Program-made: the position numbers and the translations under genes
The notes under the pieces: model-generated
The model's database searches: none
Told to the model about the DNA's origin: nothing
What the model saw: the letters and a program-made list of their open reading frames with translations, nothing else
Source of the DNA: G020353115 sp964389685
GTDB lineage: Bacteria; Bacteroidota; Bacteroidia; Bacteroidales; VadinHA17
Direction of reading: 5' to 3'
DNA length: 64,000 nt
Assembly (NCBI GenBank): GCA_964389685.1
Contig: CAYMFM010000016.1
Coordinates: 3,469 to 67,468, forward strand
Shown: in pieces, positions 1-9,738 of the stretch
Layout of the letters: each line of letters begins with the position of its first letter
Numbering within the stretch: the first letter of the stretch is position 1

Positions 1-1015
1 TTTCGTACACAATACTGTTTTTGCCGGTCAGGCTCCCGTCCAGGAAATTTCCCGTATAAAACTGAACTCCCGGTTCTGTGGTATAGACTTCCATTATTCT
101 GCCACTCACGGGTTCAAGCACCCTGGCAGCAAGAACCATCTCATCATCCCCTTCATTCAATACATAGGTATGGTCATACCCACCGCTCACCTGATCAATC
201 CTTGATCCGATGGTATGCAGCGATAAAAAGTCCATTGCGCTACCCTCAACAGCCCTGAGCTCTCCGGTAGGGATAAGTCCCTCATCAACCACAACAAACC
301 GGTCAGCATTGATCATTATTTCGTGATCCAGAATATCGCTCTTTCCGACAGTAAGGTTGAAATAACTATGGTGGGTTAGGTTTACCGGACAAGCTTTATC
401 GGTTACCGCTTCATATTCAATCATGAACTCATCCTGATCGGTCAGGGAATAGGTTACTTTTACAGTCAGGTTCCCCGGATAACCTTCTTCCATATCCTGG
501 CTGACATAGGTAAGCATTACTCCCTGCCTGTCATCTTCTTGAAATGGCTCCGCCACCCAAACCACTTTATCAAAACCAACCAGTCCGCCATGCAAATGGT
601 TTTCACCATTATTTACTGCAAGGGTATACTCGACACCGTCAACGGTAAATTTTCCTTTTGCTATCCGGTTTCCATATCTTCCTACAATAGCACCGAAATG
701 GGGATGACCCTCCAGATAGGATTGAGAATCATCAAATCCAAGAACAACATCTTCCAAATTGCCGTTTTTATCAGGCACCAGCAAAGAGGTCAATATCCCT
801 CCAAAATTGGTGATCTTTGCAACCATCCCATTGCTGTTTGTTAACGTGAATAAATCAATCTCCTGTCCATCAGGAGTGGTTCCGAATGGTTCTTTTACTA
901 TTTCCATTTTATCTTCCGTTTTTTCAGCTTCCTTTTTTAATCCTCGGTTTTTACAAGCTACGCAGAAAAATAATCCTACGATCAGGATCATAAAAAGCCA
1001 GTGATTTGTATTCAT
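1..1015 (-). CDS. Aldose 1-epimerase, lipoprotein form (3' end beyond the window)
   Basis: Interconverts alpha and beta anomers of free aldoses such as glucose or galactose; the lipoprotein signal places it in the envelope. The reading frame starts at ATG 1013-1015 and stays open for 338 codons to the window edge, so the last part is missing. Visible are an N-terminal hydrophobic stretch ending in a Cys (about residue 20, lipobox-like VAC), and galactose mutarotase motifs: RYGNRIAKGKF, NGENHLHGG with the first conserved His, NLTHHSYFNL with the catalytic His, and GVQFYTGNF. The segment that should carry the catalytic Glu lies off the window. Fits a sugar-utilisation role, but no sugar operon is visible to its right. 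Confidence 0.92.
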   Translation of the reverse strand, partial: MNTNHWLFMILIVGLFFCVACKNRGLKKEAEKTEDKMEIVKEPFGTTPDGQEIDLFTLTNSNGMVAKITNFGGILTSLLVPDKNGNLEDVVLGFDDSQSYLEGHPHFGAIVGRYGNRIAKGKFTVDGVEYTLAVNNGENHLHGGLVGFDKVVWVAEPFQEDDRQGVMLTYVSQDMEEGYPGNLTVKVTYSLTDQDEFMIEYEAVTDKACPVNLTHHSYFNLTVGKSDILDHEIMINADRFVVVDEGLIPTGELRAVEGSAMDFLSLHTIGSRIDQVSGGYDHTYVLNEGDDEMVLAARVLEPVSGRIMEVYTTEPGVQFYTGNFLDGSLTGKNSIVYE

Positions 1016-1045
1016 AGGGTTCAGGTTTGTTATCTATTCATCATC

Positions 1046-1267
1046 CTATATCATACCATAACCGATGATCAATCGGATAACGGCAATCAATAGTACAATG
1101 GTGTTCAATGTTCTCCCTGTACTATACTTTGCCACAATCCCTATCAGCAAACCGATTATTGCGATGGGCAGGACAATCCAGTTTAACCATCCGAGAAAGG
1201 GGAATAAGCCAATGACTGCAATAACCAAGCCTACTATTCCAAGGAGGACTGAAATAAAGTTAATCAT
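1046..1267 (-). CDS. Small membrane protein, 73 residues
   Basis: No enzymatic function can be assigned. The protein is almost entirely hydrophobic with three likely membrane segments (about residues 3-25, 28-47 and 53-71), Gly/Ile/Val rich, and a short polar loop KYSTGRTLN between the second and third. The pattern FPFLGWLNW followed by a Pro-containing helix is familiar from short uncharacterised Bacteroidota membrane proteins. It lies 30 bases upstream of the epimerase on the same strand, so the two may be cotranscribed. Confidence 0.7.
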   Translation of the reverse strand: MINFISVLLGIVGLVIAVIGLFPFLGWLNWIVLPIAIIGLLIGIVAKYSTGRTLNTIVLLIAVIRLIIGYGMI

Positions 1268-1363
1268 ACAATGTTAACACAATATAGACACCCGTTTTGC
1301 CTATGAAAGATAACATTATTCTTGCAATACCGTATAATTAAACAAAAGAAACAAGGAAAAAGT

Positions 1364-1573
1364 ATGAAAGGATTACTAAAAGTTATTATTCTTCTTTCGA
1401 TTTTTTTAATTGCTCCTTCCTGCAGCAATACCAGGAAAATCAAAAGAGCAAAGAGGCGGGTGATCATGATTGATGCACCGCGATACGGTAAGAACAAGCT
1501 CTATTTCTCCTCAAAGTATCAGCATCAACTGAAATCAAGAGCCAGAAAGAATGCGCGGAAAAACAGAAGGTAG
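1364..1573 (+). CDS. Short basic lipoprotein, 69 residues
   Basis: Hypothetical. A longer frame opens at 1322, but the ATG at 1364 directly begins a standard signal peptide (MKGLLKVIILLSIFL) with lipobox APSC at about residues 17-20, so the later start is preferred. The mature part is very basic (runs of KR, ending RARKNARKNRR). No family recognised. The high positive charge could favour contact with LPS or nucleic acid, but that is only inference. Confidence 0.6.
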   Translation: MKGLLKVIILLSIFLIAPSCSNTRKIKRAKRRVIMIDAPRYGKNKLYFSSKYQHQLKSRARKNARKNRR

Positions 1574-1742
1574 GCGGTTGAAAACCCTGGCATGAATATT
1601 GTTTCAGCACTTGCAATTGGACAAATATTGTCCGATCTTTAACAGGTTAACCAGGATCTTTCTGTTTCCCAATTACAGCCTGGATTAAGCTACTTTACCA
1701 TGTGTAGAGCTTTCTTAAAATAATTGATAAAACATTTCCAAG

Positions 1743-2318
1743 ATGAAAAAAGCATGTTTATTTTTATCATTGGTCCTGCTGGCAATTACAGCCACAGCAC
1801 AGGAAAATGAGGATATTAATGTACTGTTTGGAAGAGCCACCAAAGTCAGGGGTTTTATTGGGCCTGCCATTGAGCTCACCTCGATCGCTGATGATTTTAC
1901 CGGTTTGATCGGATTGGAAGGCGGAGTAATGCTGGACAATTTTTTTCTTGGCGGTTTTGGTGTCGGGCTTACCGATAATTCTCAACTTCAGCAAGATGTT
2001 GAATTTGGCTATGGTGGATTATTTCTCGGTTACCGGTTTCTCTCCAGCAAGGTGCTTCATCCTACAATTTCCGCTGTTATGGGCATGGGCTCAATAACCA
2101 GTGTGGAAGGTTTTTTCCCGGATGATCACATTTATGTCCTTGCACCGATTGTCGAACTGGAAATAAACTTCACCCGGTTTTTAAAGGTAAGTTTTGGTGG
2201 CAGTTACCGTTTTGTAGGAGATATTTCCGATGAAGGAGCAGGAATGGAAAATTACAACAACACCGACTTTTCCGGACCTGCCGGGATTGTCTCGTTCCGG
2301 TTTGGATGGTTTAATTAA
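1743..2318 (+). CDS. Outer-membrane beta-barrel-like protein, 191 residues
   Basis: Function unknown. A signal peptide of about 20 residues ends in TATAQ. The mature chain alternates polar and hydrophobic residues, is rich in Gly and aromatics, and ends in an aromatic strand (SFRFGWFN), all typical of small eight-stranded Bacteroidota barrel proteins. A 6-bp inverted repeat (GGACAA/TTGTCC, 1620-1634) lies about 110 bases upstream. The stop is only two bases from the end of a convergent frame at 2321. Confidence 0.75.
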   Translation: MKKACLFLSLVLLAITATAQENEDINVLFGRATKVRGFIGPAIELTSIADDFTGLIGLEGGVMLDNFFLGGFGVGLTDNSQLQQDVEFGYGGLFLGYRFLSSKVLHPTISAVMGMGSITSVEGFFPDDHIYVLAPIVELEINFTRFLKVSFGGSYRFVGDISDEGAGMENYNNTDFSGPAGIVSFRFGWFN

Positions 2319-2320
2319 GG

Positions 2321-2587
2321 CTACTTTTTTCTCCATTCCAGGATCTGTCCGGCACGCATCAGTGCCTGACGCGATTCGTCATAATCAACTGACTGGACAT
2401 CAATATTGTGGTCTAAAGCATTCGACGTCTGCACACCATTTAATGTTTCATTATACTCATCATTCCCTTCACGCCCGGTTGTGTATGATACACCGGCCAA
2501 TGCCATTAACCCGAAAAATTCTTTGAATTTTTCGCCATTTATGGCTGACGAAAAGTCAAATTCAAGTATGTCAACTGTTTCACTCAA
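2321..2587 (-). pseudogene. Hypothetical fragment, possible 3' remnant
   Basis: An 88-codon frame whose only available start is a TTG inside a repeat. The C-terminal two thirds (from about KFKEFFGLMALAG to ILEWRKK) have ordinary coding composition with Asp/Glu/Asn-rich text, whereas the first 15 codons overlap one arm of a perfect 15-bp inverted repeat (2551-2565 with 2636-2650). I read this as the tail of an older gene cut off by the repeat, but it could be a real short gene or a chance frame. No family recognised. Confidence 0.35.
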
Positions 2588-2650
2588 CAGTTATCTTCAA
2601 AACTGATGAAAATTTCATACCCAAACTTGAGGGTATTGAATTTGACTTTT
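2551..2650. repeat. Perfect 15-bp inverted repeat around 70 bases
   Basis: AAAAGTCAAATTCAA at 2551-2565 is exactly complementary to TTGAATTTGACTTTT at 2636-2650. The right arm runs on into TCAGGGTTAACCCTGA, a perfect 16-bp palindrome at 2652-2667, and then into the 88-bp element at 2658. The inner stretch CATACCCAAACTTGAGGGTATTG resembles the CCCAAATTTGAGG core of the element at 57816-58025, which suggests that the two sites belong to one composite repeat family. Confidence 0.7.
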
Positions 2651-2657
2651 ATCAGGG

Positions 2658-2745
2658 TTAACCCTGACATATATAATTGATAATCAATAGATTATAATTA
2701 TGTATCGTCATTATTCATGCTGAATGCATGAATAATTCGGGTTAA
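2658..2745 (+). repeat. 88-bp MITE-like element, copy 1
   Basis: Bounded by TTAACCC and GGGTTAA (7-bp terminal inverted repeats) and containing two hairpins: an ATAATT-ATA stem around position 2685 and an ATTATTCATG/CATGAATAAT stem near 2719-2738. The same 88 bp occurs in opposite orientation at 22279-22366 with only three differing positions. It has no coding capacity. Structure and exact size conservation point to a non-autonomous mobile or REP-type element. Confidence 0.8.
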
Positions 2746-2864
2746 ATCCCCCTCATAGGTTGCGTCAATAAATAGTTTAGCCTTATAATAGGTATCAGAT
2801 GATTGTAATCGATTAACTTTCAGGAAATAAGTAATGTGAGTTCGATCGAAATTCTTTACAAGTT

Positions 2865-3848
2865 TTACATTTCACTCAGCCAGCGGTACCTTCTGGCTGT
2901 ATCGCCGATTTGCATTCCCACAATGATTTCATGGGTTCCGTAATTATAACTGCGAATTCTACTCATGGAATAGTTAAACGCATATCCAAAATAAAACTGG
3001 TTATAATTCAGACCACCCATCAGTATCAGTGCATCGATGGTCCTGTAAGATATCCCACCCCAGTAATCATTCCTGTATCGTAGTGTAAGGTTTGCATCTG
3101 CCTGTACACTGTTGAATCCGTTGGTGGTTCGAATGAGTACAGCGGGTTCAAGTGCCAGGTTTTTATTGAGGGAGAATGCATAACTCCCTGTAAGGTAGTA
3201 GTGCCGTAAGATTTGAAAGTTAGTTTTTCCATCCTTCCCCAATTTCAGCGAGGATTGGAACAGGTTGTCGATGGAAAAACCAAATGTATAATCCCGGGTG
3301 GAATAGGCCACGCCGAAATTGGCATCGGGGATGAATAATGAGCCATCGTAATCAACAAGGAATGGATCGTCGTCGACAGCCAGGTCCAATTCATCCATAT
3401 CAAATTTAAATTGAAAGGCATTTGCCGATAAGCCAAAAGATAGCTGTGAAAATTGAAAGGGAATGTGATAAGCGTAGGTCAATTGGAAACCGGTTCTGCT
3501 GAACAATCCCGAACGGTCATTATAAACAGTCGCTCCAATGCCAATCCTTCCGCCCTTAAACGGTCTGCGCCATTTCTTCTTTACCGGATTTTCTTTCCTG
3601 ATATAGCTTTGTTCATAGAGCCGTGTCTGGAAACTCAGTGTATGGGTTTTTGGCGAATGTGCCATTCCAAGCCACTGTTCATGGGCTGACAGGGTAATGT
3701 TTGTATACCCACTGTGTCCTGCAAATGCAGGATTTATCTGATACATATCCATTGAATACTGACTCAGCAGCGGGAGTTGCTGTCCGCTACTTTTGATCCC
3801 GGGTAAGATTGCCAAAAGCAGAAATGTGAGATATTTTTTCACGCTCAT
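2865..3848 (-). CDS. PorP/SprF family type IX secretion membrane protein
   Basis: PorP/SprF proteins are outer-membrane barrels that help the type IX secretion system export and anchor particular adhesins with type B C-terminal signals. The frame opens at 3881, but ATG 3846-3848 begins a clean signal peptide (MSVKKYLTFLLLAIL ... SSGQQ), so that start is used (327 residues). Diagnostic text follows: LPLLSQYSMDMYQINPAFAG near the mature N terminus, HEQWLGM, and GIGATVYNDRSG. It lies 52 bases downstream of the giant adhesin gene on the same strand, the usual arrangement of a dedicated partner pair. Confidence 0.93.
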   Translation of the reverse strand: MSVKKYLTFLLLAILPGIKSSGQQLPLLSQYSMDMYQINPAFAGHSGYTNITLSAHEQWLGMAHSPKTHTLSFQTRLYEQSYIRKENPVKKKWRRPFKGGRIGIGATVYNDRSGLFSRTGFQLTYAYHIPFQFSQLSFGLSANAFQFKFDMDELDLAVDDDPFLVDYDGSLFIPDANFGVAYSTRDYTFGFSIDNLFQSSLKLGKDGKTNFQILRHYYLTGSYAFSLNKNLALEPAVLIRTTNGFNSVQADANLTLRYRNDYWGGISYRTIDALILMGGLNYNQFYFGYAFNYSMSRIRSYNYGTHEIIVGMQIGDTARRYRWLSEM

Positions 3849-3900
3849 GCAGTATCGAAATTTTATGTGTTGTTTAACCATTTATCTTTTTGTGAAATCA

Positions 3901-6900
3901 TCAACGGATTATGGTAACATGTCCGTTAATGGGTTCACTCCCATTTTTAAGATCGATAATATAGAAATAGGTATCCATGGGCAGTTCCTTCCCTTTGAAT
4001 GTTCCATCCCACGGTTCCTTGTATCCATTTTTTGCACTGAATACAAGTTGTCCCCACCTTGAATAGACATGCACAGTGGCATTCGGGTATGATTCAATAG
4101 CCCTGATTTCCCAGAAATCGTTTATACCATCGTTATTGGGAATAAAAGCATTGGGAATCGAAAAACAGTCCACTCCGGTGTAATCCAGTTCTATGCTTCC
4201 ATGATAGGAACATCCATTGGCATCCACGATATCCACTGTATAGGTTCCGGCTTCCAGGTTTGCCAGGTTTTCTGTTGTTTCAGCGTTTGACCAGAGGAAA
4301 GAATAAGGGGGTGTTCCTCCGGTTGTATTAAGAGAAATAGTGCCATTTGTTTCCCCGATGCATGTCGGATGGGATATGGACGGATTTATTGTTATTGAAT
4401 CCGGTTCAAAGATGGTGATGATCAAATCTGCCGTACATAGAATTGAATCCTGTATTACTGCGAAATACTCTCCTTCCGACAGCCCGGTGAATGTTCCTGA
4501 AGACTGGAATAGTCCGCCACTCAAGCTGTATTCCAGAGGTCCGATACCACCTGTTCCCATCAATGTTACTTCTCCATCAGCATACCCGGCGCATGTAACA
4601 TCCTGTTGATCAACGATTGTAGCAACAAATGGAGTCGCAGGTTGTACTATATCTACCGGTATCATGAAGGTACAGTGATTGGCATCACGCACAATTACAT
4701 TGTAGGAATTCGCCGGGAGATCGGAGAACATTCCTGATACCTGGTAGTTTATTCCATCAATGCTGTATTCATAAGGTGATGTACCATCTAAACCGGTAAC
4801 TGTCAAACTTCCTGTAGAATCACCATGGCATGTAATATCCGTTTTACTGACCAGGCTTCCAGAAAGTGCCGTACCAGCCTCTGTGATCAGCACGTTGACG
4901 TCTGTGGTGCACAAGGCTACGTCACGGATTGTCACAACATAGCTGTTAGCTGCTAATCCGCTGAATGTTCCCGACGGCTGGTAAGATCCTCCATCGAGGC
5001 TGTATTCATAGGGAGATGTACCTCCGGATCCTTCAACCGTCACCATACCCGTTGTCTCACCAAAACATGAATTGTACTGTTCAACAATACTTCCTGCAAG
5101 GGCAGAGGCAGGTTCTGTGATCGTTACCGGCACATCCGCTGTGCAAAGGCTGGCATCCCTGACCGTAACCGTATAACCCATTGCCGCAAGGTTGCTGAAC
5201 GTGCCTGATCCCTGGTAAGTCCCACCATCCAGGCTATATTCATNNNNNNNNNNNNNNNNNNNNNNNNNNNNNNNNNNNNNNNNNNNNNNNNNNNNNNNNN
5301 NNNNNNNNNNNNNNNNNNNNNNNNNNNNNNNNNNNNNNNNNNNCCAGGCTATATTCATAGGGTGATGTCCCCCCGGTTCCCTCTACCGTTACACTTCCTG
5401 TTGCTTCCCCATAGCAGGCAACGTTTGTCTGATCCGTTATACTACCCAACAAGGGTGCTGAAGGACCAGAAACAGTAAGTACCGAATCAAGCTGGCAACC
5501 ATTTACATCAAATGCCATTAGTTGATAGGTGCCTGCTGTTAAGCCGGTTTGATCCTCACTACTGGCTGAAGAGCCGCTCCCGGTGATATCCGACCAGTCA
5601 TAGGTATAGGGTGCTTCTCCTCCGGAAACAGTAATATCTATCTCCCCTTCTGCTTCCCCAAAACAGCTCACACCGGTAATGATATACGTCAGGTCAAGAG
5701 CAGGGCATTCGATGTGTCCTAATCCGAACTGTGTGCCTGACGAGGATAAGCCGCCATCCAGGTTATTGCGGTAGACAACAGGAGGAGCAGCGGTGCCATG
5801 TGTTCCTTCCAGGTTCCAGGAGCCACCATTTGTCCTTTTCAAAACCCGGGTTCCTGGCAGCAAAGGATAACTGGTAAAGCCATTTGCCTCGAGTTCAATA
5901 TTAAAATCATTAGTAGCTAAATCGTTTGATGCTGTGAAATCCCAGTATCCATCGGGATGCTGTTCTGTAACGGTTACTATTCCCTCTGACAGGGGCAGTC
6001 CGCTGGATCCCGGATCCGTGGGGTTAAACTCTCCGATCAGAGATCCTTCCGTAAGGTCCGAGAAGGTAATGGTGGCAGGATCATAAACCCCCGGGGTTCC
6101 CAGGGGGAACAATATGCCGGTACCCGTTGAACCGATCCATCTCTCAAATTTCCCAATGATCCAGCCGCTTGTATGTGCAAGTTTACCAACATTAACGAAG
6201 TCTGTTCCCAACATTAGAACAAACGTATTTGTGTTAATATTGCCATTCAATAAAGAGAGTGAATCGGATACAATGGTATGGCTTTGAAGGTTTATTGTTC
6301 CTGAACTCTTGTTTACACTAAGGTCATAAAATGATTCCTCACCGGATATCTGCTGATCGGATGTTCCCTGAAAAATTACCTCGCCGGCTCTCTCTTCGAA
6401 TGTGGAACCATCATTAATCCAGTCACCTGAAATATAGATAGTATAATTACCCGGACTTACATCAAATGTACAATTTGAATATTGCAAAACATTCCCGTAT
6501 ACTGTGGTATTGGACTGAAGGATTTTTACGCTATTCCATGCAACCAGCAGGTGATAATAGCCGGATTGCGGTATTTTGATCAACTGTGCATCTGTGCCAA
6601 TATATCCTACGGTATTACCCACAGCATCAGCATCCAACACTCCGGTCAGTAGTAGGTCCCCTGAAATAAAAAGCGAAGAATTCTCTTCATTCACCCATTT
6701 GCTTGTCCCGTTTGAGCCGACAAGATTATCTGACAGGTTCAACCTCCCATGGTTTGTAATGGTGGTATTCGGTCCGAAGTCCAGATCTCCTGAATTAAGA
6801 TTCACCACGGCAGTGGGCTCGAGTGATTTATTACCAAAAGGAATGACAAGGCCTTCTCTGATCGTTCCGGTACCATCAATGGACTTATCGATCCCATCCA

Positions 6901-9208
6901 GGGTAAACGATTTATTCAGACTTCCAGCAACAAAACCATCAATTACAAAATCTCCATGAACCGTAAAGTTCCTGTTGTTTGTTGTCAACTTACCTCCGGT
7001 ATTTATAATGAAATTATTGACTTCTGATCCTGCGCCACCCTCGGTAAGGGTAACATCATGACCATTTAATATCCTTACATTTTCGGTAGGTAGCGGAACG
7101 CAATTGCAATCCCATGTATCAGGATCTGACCAGTCACCGGAAGTTACACTCTCAATGATAACATATTTATTCACCTCAATGAGAACTGCAGGCGCGGGAT
7201 CACATCCATCCTTTTGCGCTACGACCTCTACAATTCCGGTTCCATTACTTCCCCAGTCAACCGTAATGCTGTTGGTCGTCCCACCGGATGCCTGGGTTCC
7301 TCCGGTAATCATCCAAGCAAACGTATAATCTGTCATATTGGGCACGGAATAGGGAACTCCATTTGTATTTTCTGCAACTGCCCTCTTTCCGGTTATGGAT
7401 GAAGGTGGAATGGAATGAATGATTACGGGATAATCCACCGGTGCTGCATTGGTGCAGCTATTGTATTCAATGACCCGAACATTGGCGTCCGCCATGCCAT
7501 CAACACCCCAGTTAACAGTTATGCTATGCATATTTCCGCCGGAAACCTGGACTCCCCCGGTAATGATCCAGGTATAGGTATTTAGTGGATTATCGGTTAC
7601 CTGATAAACAACTCCAGATTCACCGGTACATACCTCAACGGTACCGGTTATAGGAGAAGTGACCGGTTTTGAACAGCTGGTGTCGTCACCAAAAGCGAAT
7701 TGGGCTGACAGGAATGTTATTCCGGAGCGTTTTGCGTTAGTTCCTGATGCCGGCACATGCGAACCATCAGCAGTCCAGTTATTCAACTCATCGGTTCGGG
7801 CAAGTATTCTTGTTTCAGTATCGATTGGGAAAGCAGAAAATCCATCGCCATTCAGTTCAAGATCGTATGTATTAATTCCCAGGGTAAATCCTTTAATGGC
7901 TGACAGATCCCAATATCCATCCACAAAAGTGTTGTATACGGTTACTGTACCGTCAACCAATGATAGTCCGCTATTACCTGGATCGGATGTCAGGAATTCA
8001 GCCACAATAGATCCTCCCGAATCAAAACCGGTTAAACCGAGAAGAAATGAGTTTTCTGTGGTTGCTGTTCCGACCGGAAAAAGGTATGACCCGGTAGAAT
8101 TTACCCATCGTTCAAATTTTCCTGTAATGGTTCCGGAGGTATAGTATAATGTACCTTCATTGTCCAATCCTGTTCCCAATGTTATGGTATCATTTTCAGT
8201 ATCAATGATTCCTGACACAAGAGTCAGATCACCCGATATGATCATGTGATCCTTCAGGCTCAATTCTCCACCACTCTTGTTCAATTGAACCTGGTATAGT
8301 GTATCCCCAGGGGTATTGATGAACTCCTGCATATTGCTTCCTGTAAAAGCAACCATTCCAGTACCTTCAACGAAGGAAGAGGCATTGGTCCAATTCCCCC
8401 TGATTTCGATATTCAGGTTATTGCAGTCCAATGTACCTGAACTAATGGTCAGGTCACCTGAAATGACCAGGCTACCTTCCATTGTTTTAACACCTGCTCC
8501 GCTGATCACAAGGTTGTAATATTTGGATGCATCGGGTAATTTCACCGTTTGGATATCCAATCGATTGTATTTAACTGTATTATTAGTGGAGGAAGCATTC
8601 AACACACCATCTAAAAGCAGTTCATTTCCGGCAATCAATTGAGAACCGGATTCATTTGTCCAGACCGATGAGGCATCAACACCGAATAAACTCCCTTTAA
8701 CCTCAACGATTCCGTGGTTGCTTACCGTAACTGAAGATTCCAAACGCACATGTCCATTGATGAGCAGGTTTGAAGAGGGAAGGATGACCGTATTATTATA
8801 GATTCTCAGATAGCTGGTATTCTTATAGATGCTTATGTTTCCTGTGCCTCCAATGGTATCCCCGGTAAAATTCAGGTCCTGTGCTGCCGGGTCAAAGGAT
8901 GTATAGGTCCCATTTACGATTAGCTTTCCTGCAACATTCATCTCCTTATTATCAGCATTCAATACACCCCGGCTATTGATGGTGAGACTGGTTATAAAGG
9001 TACCCGTTCCTCCAGTGAACAGAGTAACTGTTGTGCCATCGGATATAATTGCATGGTCATTCGGACCGGGAACCATACCTCCAATCCAGGTGGATCCATC
9101 ATCCCAGTAACCCGTTTGGGCAGAGATAAAGGTGGTTTGACTGAAGCAAACCGTTTCAGTCATCAAGAATAAATAAGATAACCAAATGAACTTAAAAACA
9201 GGTTTCAT
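3901..9208 (-). CDS. Giant secreted adhesin with SprB repeats and T9SS type B sorting domain (split by scaffold gap)
   Basis: A cell-surface protein resembling gliding adhesin SprB. Two open segments, 5344-9208 and 3901-5243 by strand order, are joined across 100 N; their frames differ, as expected for an arbitrary gap length. Order from the N terminus: signal peptide (about 1-23); a G8-like start (GYWDDGSTWIGG, about 33); a filamentous/parallel-beta region; PKD-like modules with Cys (about 510-690); a second G8-like motif (GDWSDPDTW, about 695) and a second beta region; SprB repeats of about 75-80 residues from about 1170 (CFGEAEGEI, GGTSPYEYSLDGG) running through the gap; finally a CHU_C-type domain (IPNAFIPNNDGINDFWEI ... 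DTYFYII). The visible length exceeds 1,700 residues; the true repeat number is unknown. Confidence 0.9.
5244..5343. other. Assembly gap (100 N) inside SprB repeats
   Basis: Exactly 100 N. The bases immediately left (CCAGGCTATATTCAT) and immediately right of the gap are the same 15-mer, which belongs to the repeat unit. The assembler therefore stopped at a tandem repeat, and one or more repeat units may be missing or the contig ends may simply overlap. Confidence 0.97.
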
Positions 9209-9288
9209 GAAGGATTTCTCTTTCAGTTAAACAGAGTGTAAAATAGCATGTATATCTGAATTTATATAAAGATACGGACTTTTCTCAT

Positions 9289-9585
9289 TCAATGGATAAC
9301 TATCTTGACGTCAACATGATCGGAGATGTCAATGATCTCCGAATACCAGATCCCTTCTCCCTGTGTATCAATTCCCTGAAATGCATTTAAAAATACTTCA
9401 AAACTTCCCAGCGGACCAAAGTTGCACGCTGTTGTATCGATGGTCCAGGCTGTGGGACCGGTATCGATTTGCGTTCCATCCGGCAGATCATCAAAATCCT
9501 CCAGCCAGATGACCGACTGAGCAGAGAGGTTAACATGAATAGCTGCAAACAGCAAGATACAGCTTATCATTGTATTTATGACCAT
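9289..9585 (-). pseudogene. N-terminal remnant of a secreted adhesin-like protein
   Basis: A 98-codon frame with signal peptide (ending NLSAQ) followed by VIWLEDFDDLPDGTQ and a beta-rich start of the kind found at the N terminus of large Bacteroidota secreted proteins. It stops after DVDVKIVIH, where such proteins usually continue for hundreds of residues. It sits 80 bases upstream of the giant adhesin on the same strand. I infer a truncated paralogue, or an old 5' end of the present adhesin separated by a deletion. A true small secreted protein cannot be excluded. Confidence 0.5.
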
Positions 9586-9738
9586 GGAAAAGCATAAATA
9601 GTTGCTTCCCGGTATGAATTGAGAAATTCTTTGTTTTTATGCTTTTTTCGCACTATCTTTCATCTCCTATTGTAGGGTATTTGAAAGGACCAATATAATT
9701 ATCGGAAGGTCAAAAAGATCTTCCCGGGAAGTAGAAAG

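Noticed and set aside
7659..8144. 161-codon plus-strand frame opposite the adhesin, with several others (6576-6959, 8316-8519)
   Set aside because: They lie antisense to a gene with strong domain evidence; no start context, signal peptide or family resemblance.
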